A stretch of DNA of 64,000 nt from JAFGNV01 sp964612485. Its GTDB lineage: Bacteria; Chloroflexota; Anaerolineae; 4572-78; J111. The first letter of the stretch is position 1, and each line of letters starts with the position of its first letter. The notes below the pieces were generated by a model, which ran no database searches, was not told the DNA's origin, and worked only from the letters and a program-made list of their open reading frames with translations. The DNA lies in NCBI GenBank assembly GCA_964612485.1, contig CAZTFF010000006.1, positions 78,077 to 142,076 on the forward strand, in the 5' to 3' direction. Shown here in pieces: positions 51,457 to 60,460 of this stretch. The position numbers and the translations under genes are program-made.

Positions 51457-52673
51457 TCACACACGCGCTGAGAGGACCTCACAACCTGTATCGCCGCTAC
51501 CAGGCTTTTCTGGAAAGTTCGATGACGGCTGTAGGATTGGCGGCGTTAACCATCCTGACCCTGCTCAATATTTCGGCCTATCCGGCCAATTGGGTACTGG
51601 TTATTGGCATCGCTATTGCGGTGGTGGGGGTTCGCTGGCCGTTGGCGGCCTATTTTTTGGCGGCGTCGTCGCTGGTGTATCCCCTCTACACCATCAATTT
51701 GTATCTGGCCGTTATTTTTGTAGCCGCATCGATTTTGGGATACCGGGTCTTTGTGCATTATTTGGGTGCGACGCTGCTGGTATTGGCCACGCCGTTTCTG
51801 GCCAAATACCATCTTCATTGGCTGGTGCCCATTTTAGGCGGCCTGTGGTGGGGCGGCGGCAGAGGCGCGTGGATTGGCGGGCTGGCCGCGGTGTGGGGCA
51901 AATTGATCGGGGGCATGGCTGGGCTGAATATCGATTGGTTGATTTTGGCCGGGCAAGCGCCCAATGCCGAAACCATTATGCTGAATTACCAGGACGCCAA
52001 CTCGTTGGAAACGCTATTACTGCTGGTTGAACCGTTTGCCGCGTCGTCCAGCATTATTCTATACAATTTGTTGCAAGTAGTGGGTTGGGCCGCCGCCGGT
52101 GGATTTGTGGGCGCGCTGGCGGCGCAAAAATGGGTCAAATACCGCTCGCCCTGGTCGATCATGGTCATTACCGCGGGCGGCGGATTGATTATGATGGGTA
52201 CGCACCTGGCCCTGCCCTACTGGCTGCAAGAAGCCGTGTCTCCGGAAGTGATCGCCGTATTGCAAGACCCGGCGGGGCCGCTATTTTCGCTGCTGATGGT
52301 GATCATTGTCGGAACCACCGTTCACACATTTCGGGAACGGCTGGATTTACCGGTTGCGCCGCCACGGGTAACCAAAAAATCAAAACGAAACATCAAAAAA
52401 AGTACGGCTAAAAAATCTCGCCAACCAAACTTTTTCCAGCGTGCAAAGAATAAGGCCATTCGTGAATATGGGAGGAAACAAAGGGACGGGCTTGCGGAAG
52501 AGGCGAAAAAAGACAATGATGGTCAAAGCCAGAGGGCCAAAAAAATGGGCCAGCCATCCGGCCACGATCTTGACCGTCCCCGGCGTCCGGTGCGGGTGCC
52601 CCACCAAAGCGAACTGCCGGAGTGGGAACCTCCCCAGGATGAAACCGGGTTGATCATGCTAGAAATAGACTAG
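51453..52673 (+). CDS. Polytopic membrane protein with basic C-terminal tail
   Basis: A 406-residue protein. About eight membrane spans fill residues 22-290, including the Gly/Trp-rich 'ILGGLWWGGGRGAWIGGL' (about 126-143). The last 110 residues are hydrophilic and highly basic (Lys/Arg-rich around 305-365), presumably cytoplasmic and able to contact nucleic acid, lipid head groups or the AAA partner. I recognise no family. It starts within the stop of the AAA gene (ATGA overlap) and is 6 bp before the Ig-domain gene, so the three products likely work together. Confidence 0.7.
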   Translation: MITHALRGPHNLYRRYQAFLESSMTAVGLAALTILTLLNISAYPANWVLVIGIAIAVVGVRWPLAAYFLAASSLVYPLYTINLYLAVIFVAASILGYRVFVHYLGATLLVLATPFLAKYHLHWLVPILGGLWWGGGRGAWIGGLAAVWGKLIGGMAGLNIDWLILAGQAPNAETIMLNYQDANSLETLLLLVEPFAASSSIILYNLLQVVGWAAAGGFVGALAAQKWVKYRSPWSIMVITAGGGLIMMGTHLALPYWLQEAVSPEVIAVLQDPAGPLFSLLMVIIVGTTVHTFRERLDLPVAPPRVTKKSKRNIKKSTAKKSRQPNFFQRAKNKAIREYGRKQRDGLAEEAKKDNDGQSQRAKKMGQPSGHDLDRPRRPVRVPHQSELPEWEPPQDETGLIMLEID

Positions 52674-52679
52674 AGAGCA

Positions 52680-54464
52680 ATGGCGATGACAAGACTGGAT
52701 CAAACCGAAAATCTAAAAAACGGCGTCCGCCGCCGCGCCTCTAGCCGGGGGTTAAGCTTTGGGCCTATCGCTACGGCGATTACCATTGGCACCGTAGCTG
52801 TGTTGTTGGGCGTTACCTTTATTGGCGATTGGCTGCGCACGCCCGAAGTGGCCGCCGAGGCGTCTCCCAGCATTATCTCCCCCAACGGCGACCAGACCCA
52901 GGATACCACCAATTTCAGCTACACCCTCAACGAAGACGCCGACGTGACGGTAAGCGTATTCAACGAGTCCGGAACCCTGGTTCGCACCATTACCAACGAA
53001 GCGTTCCAAACGCGCGGCCAGCACATTGCCATTTGGGATGGCCGGGATGATATTGGGCAGGTTGCGCCCGATGGCCGTTACCGCCTGCAAGTGACCGCCC
53101 AGGGTACGGTAAGAGCCGGTGAGCAGAGCGCCAATGTAGACATCGATACCACACCCCCCACCCTGCATCTGGTGAATATGGACGATGTGAACCGGGTTCG
53201 GGAGGCCAATCTCACCATCGAAGGACTCACCGACCCCAATGCCGTAGTGCAACTGGAGGGCGATCCGCAGCTCATTCCGATTGATGGCGAAGGCCATTTC
53301 AGCATTAAACGCCAGCTAACCGAAGGCGCCAACCTGATCCAGGTTTCGGCCACCGATCCGGCAGGCAACATCGCCACCATTGCCCGTGAAATTGTTTTGG
53401 TCACCCAACCACCGGAAGTCACCATCACCTCGCCGCTGAACGATCAGTGGACCAATGAAACCGTACTGCCGGTGGCGGGCGTTGTTCCGCCGGGCACCAC
53501 CCTAAAAGTTAACGGGCAGGAAGCGGCTGTTTCACCCGAAGGTCAATTTGAGCGAGAGGTAATTTTGCAGGAGGGCGATAACACCCTCACCTTTGAGGCG
53601 GTTGATGATGTGGGCAACGTAACCACCCAAGAAATGATCGTTCACCGCAAAACAACCGTTCCACCGCTGGAATTGAACGTTGAAGACGGCGCCACCTTCC
53701 AGCAGTCCGAAGTGCAGCTTATGGGTAAAACCGAGCCGGGCGCGTTATTGCAAATCAACGGGCAGGCTGTAACCGTCAGTTCGCTCGGAGAGTTCCAAAC
53801 TACGGTTGCGTTGCTGGATGGTGAAAACACCATCGAAGCGGTGGTGCAGGATCAGGCCGGCAATATCAACCGGCTGCAACGCCGGCTCAATTACCGCGTG
53901 GCTCCCCCAGAGTCAGAGTTGGCCCGCGTAGCTCGCAATTTGCCGAGTTTATCCAACTATACCGTGCCGGTGCTCATTTCTTTACCCATTTTACTCATCC
54001 TGGCCTATTTCTTAACCCGTCCCGTGGCGCTGGTCGTTTCATCAGAAAATAACAGCTTCCGGCCCGGCCTGCCGGAAGAGGGGCGATTTTTGCGTCTATC
54101 GATTGATCTATCCAAACCGGCCCGCACCACCGTGGAAATCAAAGATAAACGCGGCAATACGGTAGCCACGTTACTCCATCGCCGCCACCGCAACGGCGGG
54201 CACCACACCCTGCATTGGGACGGTTACGATGATTTTGGCCGCATTGTGCCCCCCGGCGATTATGTGATTCAGGCCTCGGCCAGCACCACCGGCGGCACGG
54301 TAACCGGCACGCTCAACATCTCTGTTCTGGAAGATCGGGCCGTGCATCGACAATATCTCAAAAGCGCGCCCTCTTACCAGGACGACTCGCGCATTTCTCT
54401 CAACCGAAACGGAGAGTTCGACCGGCGATCCAGCCCTGTTTCTCGCCGCGCCCGGCGGAAATAA
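52680..54464 (+). CDS. Two-TM protein with Ig-like repeats and two FlgD-like domains
   Basis: A 594-residue protein. The order is: basic N-terminus, TM1 (about 29-49), FlgD-like Ig domain ('SPNGDQTQDTTNFSYTL' to 'GRYRLQVTA', about 60-145), three Ig/Big-like repeats (about 155-400, each with 'G.N.I...DDVGN' type motifs), TM2 (about 424-443), then a second FlgD-like domain (about 460-550, 'LHWDGYDDFGR') and a basic tail. By the positive-inside rule the first domains face outside and the last lies in the cytoplasm. A terminator follows. Its role is unknown; surface scaffold or envelope organiser is a guess. Confidence 0.75.
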   Translation: MAMTRLDQTENLKNGVRRRASSRGLSFGPIATAITIGTVAVLLGVTFIGDWLRTPEVAAEASPSIISPNGDQTQDTTNFSYTLNEDADVTVSVFNESGTLVRTITNEAFQTRGQHIAIWDGRDDIGQVAPDGRYRLQVTAQGTVRAGEQSANVDIDTTPPTLHLVNMDDVNRVREANLTIEGLTDPNAVVQLEGDPQLIPIDGEGHFSIKRQLTEGANLIQVSATDPAGNIATIAREIVLVTQPPEVTITSPLNDQWTNETVLPVAGVVPPGTTLKVNGQEAAVSPEGQFEREVILQEGDNTLTFEAVDDVGNVTTQEMIVHRKTTVPPLELNVEDGATFQQSEVQLMGKTEPGALLQINGQAVTVSSLGEFQTTVALLDGENTIEAVVQDQAGNINRLQRRLNYRVAPPESELARVARNLPSLSNYTVPVLISLPILLILAYFLTRPVALVVSSENNSFRPGLPEEGRFLRLSIDLSKPARTTVEIKDKRGNTVATLLHRRHRNGGHHTLHWDGYDDFGRIVPPGDYVIQASASTTGGTVTGTLNISVLEDRAVHRQYLKSAPSYQDDSRISLNRNGEFDRRSSPVSRRARRK

Positions 54465-54480
54465 CGACCACTGCTCACAA

Positions 54481-54510
54481 AAAAAACGGCTCGAAAATGA
54501 GCCGTTTTTT
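54481..54510. terminator. Bidirectional intrinsic terminator
   Basis: Perfect 12-bp stem (54481-54492 with 54499-54510) with A6 and T6 ends and a 6-nt loop. It ends the three-gene operon on the plus strand and can serve the minus-strand gene at 54552. Confidence 0.92.
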
Positions 54511-54551
54511 CTTTACAGCCAAATTGTCCCGCTCAACCGCAACCGGATAGT

Positions 54552-54791
54552 TTAAGAGAAGGATGTTTCACAACGATCTACGGAGACAAGGATTAAATTC
54601 AAATCCCACAATTTATTCAGAATTCCGCGCAGAGCCGCCTGATCCGTGACCGGGCCGGTCAGAATGGTAAAATTGTGTTGATGGTCAATCGCTAACCCGC
54701 TGAACCAATCCGACCACCGGGATTCAATTCGCCCTTGTACGGTAATGCGATAAATCGGCGTTGAACTGTCGCCCTCTTTTTGATCGTCCAT
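54552..54791 (-). CDS. Small conserved hypothetical protein
   Basis: A 79-residue acidic protein: 'YRITVQGRIESRWSDWFSGLAI' followed by 'LTGPVTDQAALRGILNKLWDLNLILVSVDR' (residue runs near 14-35 and 44-73). I know this pattern from short proteins in Chloroflexota and other bacteria, where it stands alone as a small alpha/beta domain of unknown function. It stands alone between a terminator and a divergent sugar-isomerase gene. Confidence 0.7.
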   Translation of the reverse strand: MDDQKEGDSSTPIYRITVQGRIESRWSDWFSGLAIDHQHNFTILTGPVTDQAALRGILNKLWDLNLILVSVDRCETSFS

Positions 54792-54952
54792 GGTCTGTCA
54801 ATCCTTTTATGCTGTTTTTTCTGGACATAATTCTACCAACCCCCTTGCCGCAAAACATCAGCCAAAAGGAGTATTCGAGGGGTATTATCGGGCGCAGCCA
54901 CGGTTTGTTAACAAAAAACAAAGCGTGTAAGATACCGGTACGGAGGTGATTG

Positions 54953-55777
54953 ATGAAATTAGCCCTGGTTGTCCCTACACCGGACGTAAACATTCCTATT
55001 CCCGTGGCCCTGCTGCGCGGAACCTTCACAGAGCGCCTGCAAAAAGCCGCCCAACTGGGTTACAATGGCGTAGAGCTGATGCCGGCCCGCCCGGCGGAAC
55101 TCAACGCGTCCGATATTCGCGTTCAGGTTGAGGCGCATGGCCTGGAGATAGCGGCCATTGGCAGCGGCTCCATCTATCTGGTTGATAAACTGACCCTGAT
55201 GGCAACAGACTCGCTCATCCGCGATCAGGCCCGAAAACGGTTTGAAGCGTTGATCGAATTCGCTGCCGCCGTTGAAGCCCCCCTGGTAACAATCGGAGGG
55301 TTTCGAGGCCGGTTAGCCTCGGTAAATGAGCCGGAGTCCCGCGCTATGTTTCAGAATATTCTGAGCGATCTGGCCGATACCGCCGCCGCGTACGGAATTC
55401 GGATTGTGATGGAACCGTTGAACCGGTACGAAACCGATTGTCTCTACACGGTAGAAGAAACCCTGGCCCTGATTGAAACGCTGGGGTACGCCAATCTGGG
55501 CGTTTTGCCGGATACCTACCACCTCAATATAGAAGAATCCTCGCTAACCGATTGTTTCCGCCGGGCTATGGCTGCCAACCGCTTGTGGCACATCCATCTG
55601 GGCGATAACAACCGCCTGCCGCCGGGACAGGGGCACATCGATTTTGCTGCTATTGTGTCAACCCTGGCCGACATCGGCTACAAAGATTACCTGTCGGCGG
55701 AACTCCTGCCGCGCCCCGATCCCGATACCGCAGGCCGGCAAACCATTGACTTTATGCGGAAATATGTTGACCAATAA
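54953..55777 (+). CDS. Sugar phosphate isomerase/epimerase (xylose isomerase-like TIM barrel)
   Basis: A 274-residue AP-endonuclease-2-fold TIM barrel. Probable metal ligands are the Glu of 'MEPLNRYE', Asp of 'LPDTYHLNIEE', His of 'HIHLGDNNR' and Glu of 'YLSAELLP', the order seen in tagatose-3-epimerase, hydroxypyruvate isomerase and IolE/IolI relatives. It should isomerise or epimerise a free sugar or inositol derivative. ATG 54953 follows GGAGGTGA. It stands alone, ahead of a hairpin and terminator, with no sugar operon next to it. Confidence 0.85.
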   Translation: MKLALVVPTPDVNIPIPVALLRGTFTERLQKAAQLGYNGVELMPARPAELNASDIRVQVEAHGLEIAAIGSGSIYLVDKLTLMATDSLIRDQARKRFEALIEFAAAVEAPLVTIGGFRGRLASVNEPESRAMFQNILSDLADTAAAYGIRIVMEPLNRYETDCLYTVEETLALIETLGYANLGVLPDTYHLNIEESSLTDCFRRAMAANRLWHIHLGDNNRLPPGQGHIDFAAIVSTLADIGYKDYLSAELLPRPDPDTAGRQTIDFMRKYVDQ

Positions 55778-55810
55778 AATAGGAAGACGGAAAAGCGTTT
55801 AAAAATCAAA

Positions 55811-55839
55811 TTCCCCGGCTGGGGGCAACAGCCGGGGAA
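55811..55839. promoter_or_regulatory. GC-rich hairpin downstream of the isomerase gene
   Basis: A perfect 11-bp stem (55811-55821 with 55829-55839) and a 7-nt loop, without a T-run. It lies 33 bp after the isomerase stop and just before the ribosome-binding site of an 8-codon ORF. It may cap the isomerase mRNA 3' end or belong to the leader of the next gene. Confidence 0.6.
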
Positions 55840-55858
55840 CCACAAAGGAGGAGAGAAA

Positions 55859-55885
55859 ATGAAAATAAATTTAACTAAAAAATGA
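55859..55885 (+). other. Eight-codon minigene with strong ribosome-binding site
   Basis: AAAGGAGGAG (55844-55853) stands 5 bp before an ATG that opens MKINLTKK and stops at TGA (55883-55885). A strong site in front of so short an ORF, upstream of a terminator with overlapping alternative pairing, fits a leader peptide. It could also be a decayed gene start. Confidence 0.4.
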
Positions 55886-55943
55886 ACTAAAACTAAATGA
55901 TATTTACGGTTATTAATATAGCACAACCTGAAGATAAACACAT

Positions 55944-55973
55944 CCCCAATTTTTTGGGGTTTTTTGACCCCAA
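55944..55973 (+). terminator. Terminator/antiterminator-like element before the molybdoenzyme gene
   Basis: CCCCAA (55944-55949) pairs with TTGGGG (55954-55959), followed by six T (55960-55965). The same TTGGGG can instead pair with a second CCCCAA (55968-55973), which would break the terminator. It ends 15 bp before the next start codon. It may simply end the isomerase transcript, but the three-arm design fits attenuation. Confidence 0.6.
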
Positions 55974-55988
55974 TTGAAAGCGTACATT

Positions 55989-58091
55989 ATGAAACATCAG
56001 CAAATTCACGGCGCCTGTCCGCACGACTGCCCGGATACCTGCGGCGTGATCACCGAGGTCAAAAACGGGCAAGCCATAAAATTTTACGCTGATCCTCACC
56101 ATCCCATTACCCAGGGCTGGTTATGCGCCAAAGTCCGGCCCTATCTTAACCACGTTTATCACCCGGATCGACTCACCCACCCCTTACGGCGTGTTGGCCC
56201 TAAAGGGAGTGATCGCTGGGAAAAAATCAGTTGGAACACCGCGTTGGCCGACATTGCCCAAAAATGGAGCAAAATCATTGATCGTTACGGCCCCGAGGCC
56301 ATTTTGCCCTACAGCTACAGCGGCACACTGGGGCTGGTGCAAATGACGGTGGCCAGCGCCCGCTTCTGGAACCGGCTGGGAGCCAGCCAACTGGAACGCA
56401 GCATCTGCGGCGAGGCCGCCCAATATGCCGTTGAGGCCACGCTGGGCGTACGCCACAGCCTGCCCTATGCCGATGTTGCCCACAGCAGGCTCATCATCAT
56501 CTGGGGGCATAACCCGGTCAGCACCGCTCCCCACTTGATGTCCCATCTCAAAAAAGCGCAGCGCAGCGGCAGCCGGGTGATTGTGATTGACCCTCGCCGC
56601 ACCCGCACCGCCCAGGGAGCCGACCACCATCTGGCCCCGCTGCCCGGCACCGACGGCGCGCTGGCCCTGGGGTTAGGCCACGTGATTATGGCCGAAGGTT
56701 TACACAACGAAAGCTGGCTCAACGCCCATACGATAGGCTGGCCGCAACTCCGGCAGCGGCTGGAAGCATACTCGCCGGGCCGCGTAGCGGCGATCACCGG
56801 GCTGCCGGAAGAAGCCATTATTGATCTGGCGCGCCAGTATGCCGCAACCACGCCCAGCCTCATCAAGATTGCCGACGGGCTGCAACGGCATCGAAACGGA
56901 GGCCAGACCGTCCGCGCTATTTGCGCGCTGCCCGCGCTGACGGCCCAATACGGCCTGCGAGGCGGCGGGCTGGCCTACAGCACCAGCGGGTACGTAAGCT
57001 GGGACAAAGAGACAGTCCACCATTGGAACGACTGCCCGCCGCCGGCTCGCAGCGTCAATATGAACCGGCTGGGCGCTGCTTTATTGGGCGAAGTAAGTGA
57101 TCCGCCGATCAAATCGCTGTTTGTATTTGGGGCCAATCCGGCTACCTCATCGCCCAACGCCGGAAAAATTGTAGAGGGACTCTTGCAGGAAGATTTATTC
57201 ACCGTCGTTCACGAACTTTTTATGACGGATACTGCGGCCACCGCCGATATTGTGCTGCCGGCTACCTCGCAACTGGAACAAACCGATCTGCACAAAGCCT
57301 ACGGTCACACCGTTTTGAGCTACAACCATCCTGCCATTCCCCCTCTGGGCCAAAGCAAGAGTAATTGGGAGGTGATGCAGTTGCTGGCCACCACCATGGG
57401 TTTTGATGAACCATGGCTGCACCACACCGCCGATGAAGTCATTGAGGACATTTTTGAAGCCAGCCTTCCCCACAATCCTCCACTGGCGGGCATTAGCCTG
57501 GAAGAATTGAAATCAAAGGGATCGATTCCCCTCAAACTGGAATCAACCGTTCCCTTCGCCAATCTGCACTTCCCCACACCCAGCGGCCACATAGAGCTTT
57601 ACTCCCAAAAGCTGGCCGATGAAGGGCTGGACCCGCTGCCCGGCTGGGTTCCCGGCGAAGATGACGCCGCGCCGCCGGCCTCTTCGCCCCCGGATTCACC
57701 GCCTCTGGCCTTGCTGACCGGTGCAGCGCACCATTTTGTTTCCAGCAGTTTGGCCAATCAAAGTGGTCTCTTGGAAAAAGAAAAAACGCCTTTTGTTGAA
57801 ATAAATCCTGTTGATGCAGCCGCTCGGCAGATTAACGAGGGAGACATCGTATTGATTGAAAATGAACGAGGAAAATGCAAACTTCGGGCAGTGCTTACGG
57901 GCGCGGTGCGGCCCGGCGTGGTGGTTTCACCCAAGGGTCGCTGGTCCAAATTAGATCCATTTAGCAATGATGACGGCGGGCGCAACGTCAATTGGGTCAC
58001 GTCCGACGCGCTGGGCGATATGGCCGGCCAAAGTACCTTTCACAGCACCCGGGTCTGGATACGACCACCGTACGGCGTTTCTCAGGGATGA
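55989..58091 (+). CDS. Molybdopterin oxidoreductase (DMSO reductase family), cytoplasmic
   Basis: A 700-residue enzyme of the DMSO reductase superfamily. Cys10, Cys14, Cys18 and Cys46 ('CPHDCPDTC' and 'GWLC') form the N-terminal 4Fe-4S site. Cys140 in 'RSICGEAAQ' is at the position where the Mo or W ligand is usually found. The C-terminal dinucleotide-cofactor domain contains 'LLTGAAHHF' and 'VNWVTSDALGDMAG'. No Tat signal, so it is cytoplasmic, and no partner subunit genes adjoin. Substrate unknown. ATG 55989 is chosen; an upstream TTG at 55974 lies within the terminator region. Confidence 0.88.
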   Translation: MKHQQIHGACPHDCPDTCGVITEVKNGQAIKFYADPHHPITQGWLCAKVRPYLNHVYHPDRLTHPLRRVGPKGSDRWEKISWNTALADIAQKWSKIIDRYGPEAILPYSYSGTLGLVQMTVASARFWNRLGASQLERSICGEAAQYAVEATLGVRHSLPYADVAHSRLIIIWGHNPVSTAPHLMSHLKKAQRSGSRVIVIDPRRTRTAQGADHHLAPLPGTDGALALGLGHVIMAEGLHNESWLNAHTIGWPQLRQRLEAYSPGRVAAITGLPEEAIIDLARQYAATTPSLIKIADGLQRHRNGGQTVRAICALPALTAQYGLRGGGLAYSTSGYVSWDKETVHHWNDCPPPARSVNMNRLGAALLGEVSDPPIKSLFVFGANPATSSPNAGKIVEGLLQEDLFTVVHELFMTDTAATADIVLPATSQLEQTDLHKAYGHTVLSYNHPAIPPLGQSKSNWEVMQLLATTMGFDEPWLHHTADEVIEDIFEASLPHNPPLAGISLEELKSKGSIPLKLESTVPFANLHFPTPSGHIELYSQKLADEGLDPLPGWVPGEDDAAPPASSPPDSPPLALLTGAAHHFVSSSLANQSGLLEKEKTPFVEINPVDAAARQINEGDIVLIENERGKCKLRAVLTGAVRPGVVVSPKGRWSKLDPFSNDDGGRNVNWVTSDALGDMAGQSTFHSTRVWIRPPYGVSQG

Positions 58092-58123
58092 GAATTAATC
58101 CAGTTATCCAATTAGGCGGGAGA

Positions 58124-58639
58124 TTACCAGCGCTCGTAACGTACCAGGTCGGACACCGTTTTTCGCTCTTTTGGGCCGGGTTCATCAGCCGGATAGCCCA
58201 ACGGCGTAAAGGCAATAGGTTCCACGTTGAAAGGCAATCCCAACACCTCCCGCGCCGCCTTCACATCAAAGGCCGCGATCCAACACGTGCCCAAACCCAA
58301 CTCGGTAGCGGCCAGAATCAAATGATCCATCGCAATGGCCGCATCAACAAACTGGTAATTCTGGCCGTCCCGCCGCTTCCAGGCTTCCTGCGTCAGGCCG
58401 CAGATGCCGATCACATAGGGGGCCTGGCTGTAAAACCAACCCCGATGATAAATTCGCCTTAAATCTTCTTCCCGCCCGGCCACCCGGATCACGATCAATT
58501 GGTACGGCTGCCGGTTACAGGCCGACGGCGCCCACCGAACTGCCTCTAAAACCTGACGGAGTTTTTCATCTTCCACGGAATCGGGTTTATAGGCCCGCAC
58601 GCTGTAACGCTGCTGGATCAAATCTAAAAACATACTCAT
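58124..58639 (-). CDS. Nitroreductase family FMN-dependent oxidoreductase
   Basis: A 171-residue nitroreductase-fold protein. 'IQQRYSVRAYKPDSV' (8-22) is the N-terminal FMN-binding motif; 'APSACNRQPYQL' (about 37-48) and 'ELGLGTCWIAAFD' follow in the usual places. The short length is typical for the small NfnB-like group. GGGGAGGTAA precedes two possible starts, ATG 58639 and ATG 58633; the second has the better spacing. It is convergent to the molybdoenzyme gene. The natural substrate is unknown. Confidence 0.9.
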   Translation of the reverse strand: MSMFLDLIQQRYSVRAYKPDSVEDEKLRQVLEAVRWAPSACNRQPYQLIVIRVAGREEDLRRIYHRGWFYSQAPYVIGICGLTQEAWKRRDGQNYQFVDAAIAMDHLILAATELGLGTCWIAAFDVKAAREVLGLPFNVEPIAFTPLGYPADEPGPKERKTVSDLVRYERW

Positions 58640-58762
58640 TTACCTCCCCGCTAACTCAAGGCTCAGTATACCATAAATGGCAGATAAATCAGAAATTGAG
58701 CCGGTAGCAGCCGGGGAAAAACTTTGAAAATCAATTATGCTTGAATAGAGAGCTTCACAATT

Positions 58763-59461
58763 ATGCCAGATCATGAAAAAATTTATTTTGAACAGGCCGA
58801 CCGGTACGAGCATCTGGTTGGCCGTGAAGATTACCAACACAACCTCCTGCCCGCTTTACAAGATATTGTCGATTTTTCAGGAAAAGACATTATAGAACTG
58901 GGAGCCGGCACCGGGCGATTGACCCGTTTGCTGGCTCCGTTGGCCGCCACCATCCATGCCTTTGATCATTCCCCGGCGATGCTTCGAGTGGCCCAAACAA
59001 AGGTTCCTTCAATCACTCGATGGCAGCCTGCCGTGGCAGACCATCGTCATATTCCTCTGCCGCCCCGCAGCGCCGATATTATTGTAAGTGGCTGGAGTTT
59101 TTGTTATCTGGTCATGTCAAACCAAGAAACCTGGGAGCAGGAATTGAGCAAAGGCGTGGCCGAAATCGAACGCCTGCTGCGGCCCGACGGTACCTTCATT
59201 ATTTTAGAAACTCTGGGAACGGGCCACGAAACGCCGTTTGTATACGAATCGCTGGCAGATTATTACACCTATCTTGAGCGCGTCGGCTTTCAAAGAACCT
59301 GGATTCGTACCGATTTCCGATTTGAAACTTTGGAAGAAGCTGAGTCCGCCATCGACTTTTTCTTTGGCGAGCCCCTGGCCCAAAAAGTGGTTGACCACCA
59401 TTGGGCGACTTTGCCGGAGTGTACCGGCATCTGGTGGAAATCAATCCATCCAACAAGATAA
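58763..59461 (+). CDS. Class I SAM-dependent methyltransferase
   Basis: A 232-residue methyltransferase with motif I 'IIELGAGTGRLTRLLAP' (about 43-59), the acidic residue at 'HAFDHSPAML', and 'ADIIVSGWSFCYLVM' and 'LLRPDGTFIILETLG' as motifs II-III. It resembles the UbiE/Methyltransf_11 group. It is divergent to the nitroreductase gene and followed by a dispersed repeat. The acceptor substrate cannot be told. Confidence 0.85.
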   Translation: MPDHEKIYFEQADRYEHLVGREDYQHNLLPALQDIVDFSGKDIIELGAGTGRLTRLLAPLAATIHAFDHSPAMLRVAQTKVPSITRWQPAVADHRHIPLPPRSADIIVSGWSFCYLVMSNQETWEQELSKGVAEIERLLRPDGTFIILETLGTGHETPFVYESLADYYTYLERVGFQRTWIRTDFRFETLEEAESAIDFFFGEPLAQKVVDHHWATLPECTGIWWKSIHPTR

Positions 59462-59498
59462 TTTTGTATCTTCTCAATATTTCGGGGGAACGAGGTCT

Positions 59499-59532
59499 GA
59501 GCCTGTCGAAGACCGTTGGTTTCGACAAGCTC
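59499..59532. repeat. Dispersed TGTCGAA/TTCGACA inverted repeat
   Basis: Arms 59499-59514 (with TGTCGAA) and 59518-59532 (with TTCGACA) are imperfect inverted copies, with a 3-nt loop. The core GAGCCTGTCGAA is a well-known type of short palindrome scattered through many bacterial genomes. It lies between two convergent genes and may act as a weak transcription barrier. Confidence 0.7.
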
Positions 59533-59567
59533 AACCAACTCTACCCCAGATTATTGAGAAGGTACCG

Positions 59568-60362
59568 TTACGGCACCACAAACTCGCCGCCGTCTACCCG
59601 GATAACATTGCCCGTCATCCAGCAAGCGCCGGGGCGAGAGAGTTCGTAAATAGCGTGGGCTACATCATCCGGCGTGGTCAACCGGCTGAAAGGGTTGCGG
59701 CGGCGAGCCAGTTCTACCCATTCTTCGTTACCGGGGATCGCCCGCAGCGCCGGCGTATCGGTCACGCCGGCCTGAACGGCATTAATCTTGATGTTTCGGG
59801 GGGCTAATTCTATCGCCAACTGGCGTACATAACTTTCCATAGCTACTTTGGCCGCGCTGACTGCGCCGTAGGCTAACATTACTCGCTCGTTGCCCTCGCT
59901 GGTCATACAAAAGATACGGGCATCATCGGCAAAAAGATTGGCCCAGACCAACTCCTGAATCCAGTAGACCATGCTGTTGGCCATCACATCCAGAGTCATT
60001 TCGATGTTTTTCTGGGTCAAACTCTCTTCCGGCGTATCCGCCACCATCGGCTTGAGCGAGCCAAACGCTAGCGAATGCAGCATGACTTTTACTTTTACAT
60101 TGGCTTCGGCCATGCGTTCAAGGGCTTTGGCCCGTTTATCGGCGCTGGCGGCATTCATATTGATAAAGATCGCCTGGCGGCCCGCATCTTCAATATCGGC
60201 CTGAACCGCCTGCGCGTTGGGCTGGGTGGCTTTGGAGTCCAGGTGAATGCCCACAATATTCAACCCCCGGTGGGCCAATACGCGGGCCGTGGCTGCGCCA
60301 AAACCGCTGGATGCCCCCAGGATCAGCGCCCAATTTGTATATGCAATGTTTCCGTTTGCCAC
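59568..60362 (-). CDS. Short-chain dehydrogenase, FabL-like enoyl-ACP reductase
   Basis: A 264-residue SDR protein. The nucleotide motif is 'GASSGFGAATA' (16-26). The catalytic pair is Tyr165 and Lys172, spaced Y-x6-K as in enoyl-ACP reductases FabI and FabL rather than the usual Y-x3-K. 'IELAPRNIKINAVQAG' and 'GVTDTPAL' follow. The sequence around Tyr165 looks closest to FabL. The GTG start has GAGGAGG at 6-bp spacing. It stands alone; a role in fatty acid elongation or another enoyl reduction is inferred. Confidence 0.85.
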   Translation of the reverse strand: MANGNIAYTNWALILGASSGFGAATARVLAHRGLNIVGIHLDSKATQPNAQAVQADIEDAGRQAIFINMNAASADKRAKALERMAEANVKVKVMLHSLAFGSLKPMVADTPEESLTQKNIEMTLDVMANSMVYWIQELVWANLFADDARIFCMTSEGNERVMLAYGAVSAAKVAMESYVRQLAIELAPRNIKINAVQAGVTDTPALRAIPGNEEWVELARRRNPFSRLTTPDDVAHAIYELSRPGACWMTGNVIRVDGGEFVVP

Positions 60363-60460
60363 AATAAACCTCCTCTAATTCAGAAAATATTTTACTAAAA
60401 CGCAACTGCATCGGATTTGCAACGCAAGAGCATAGCATTGAACCCCCCGCTTGTCAACAA

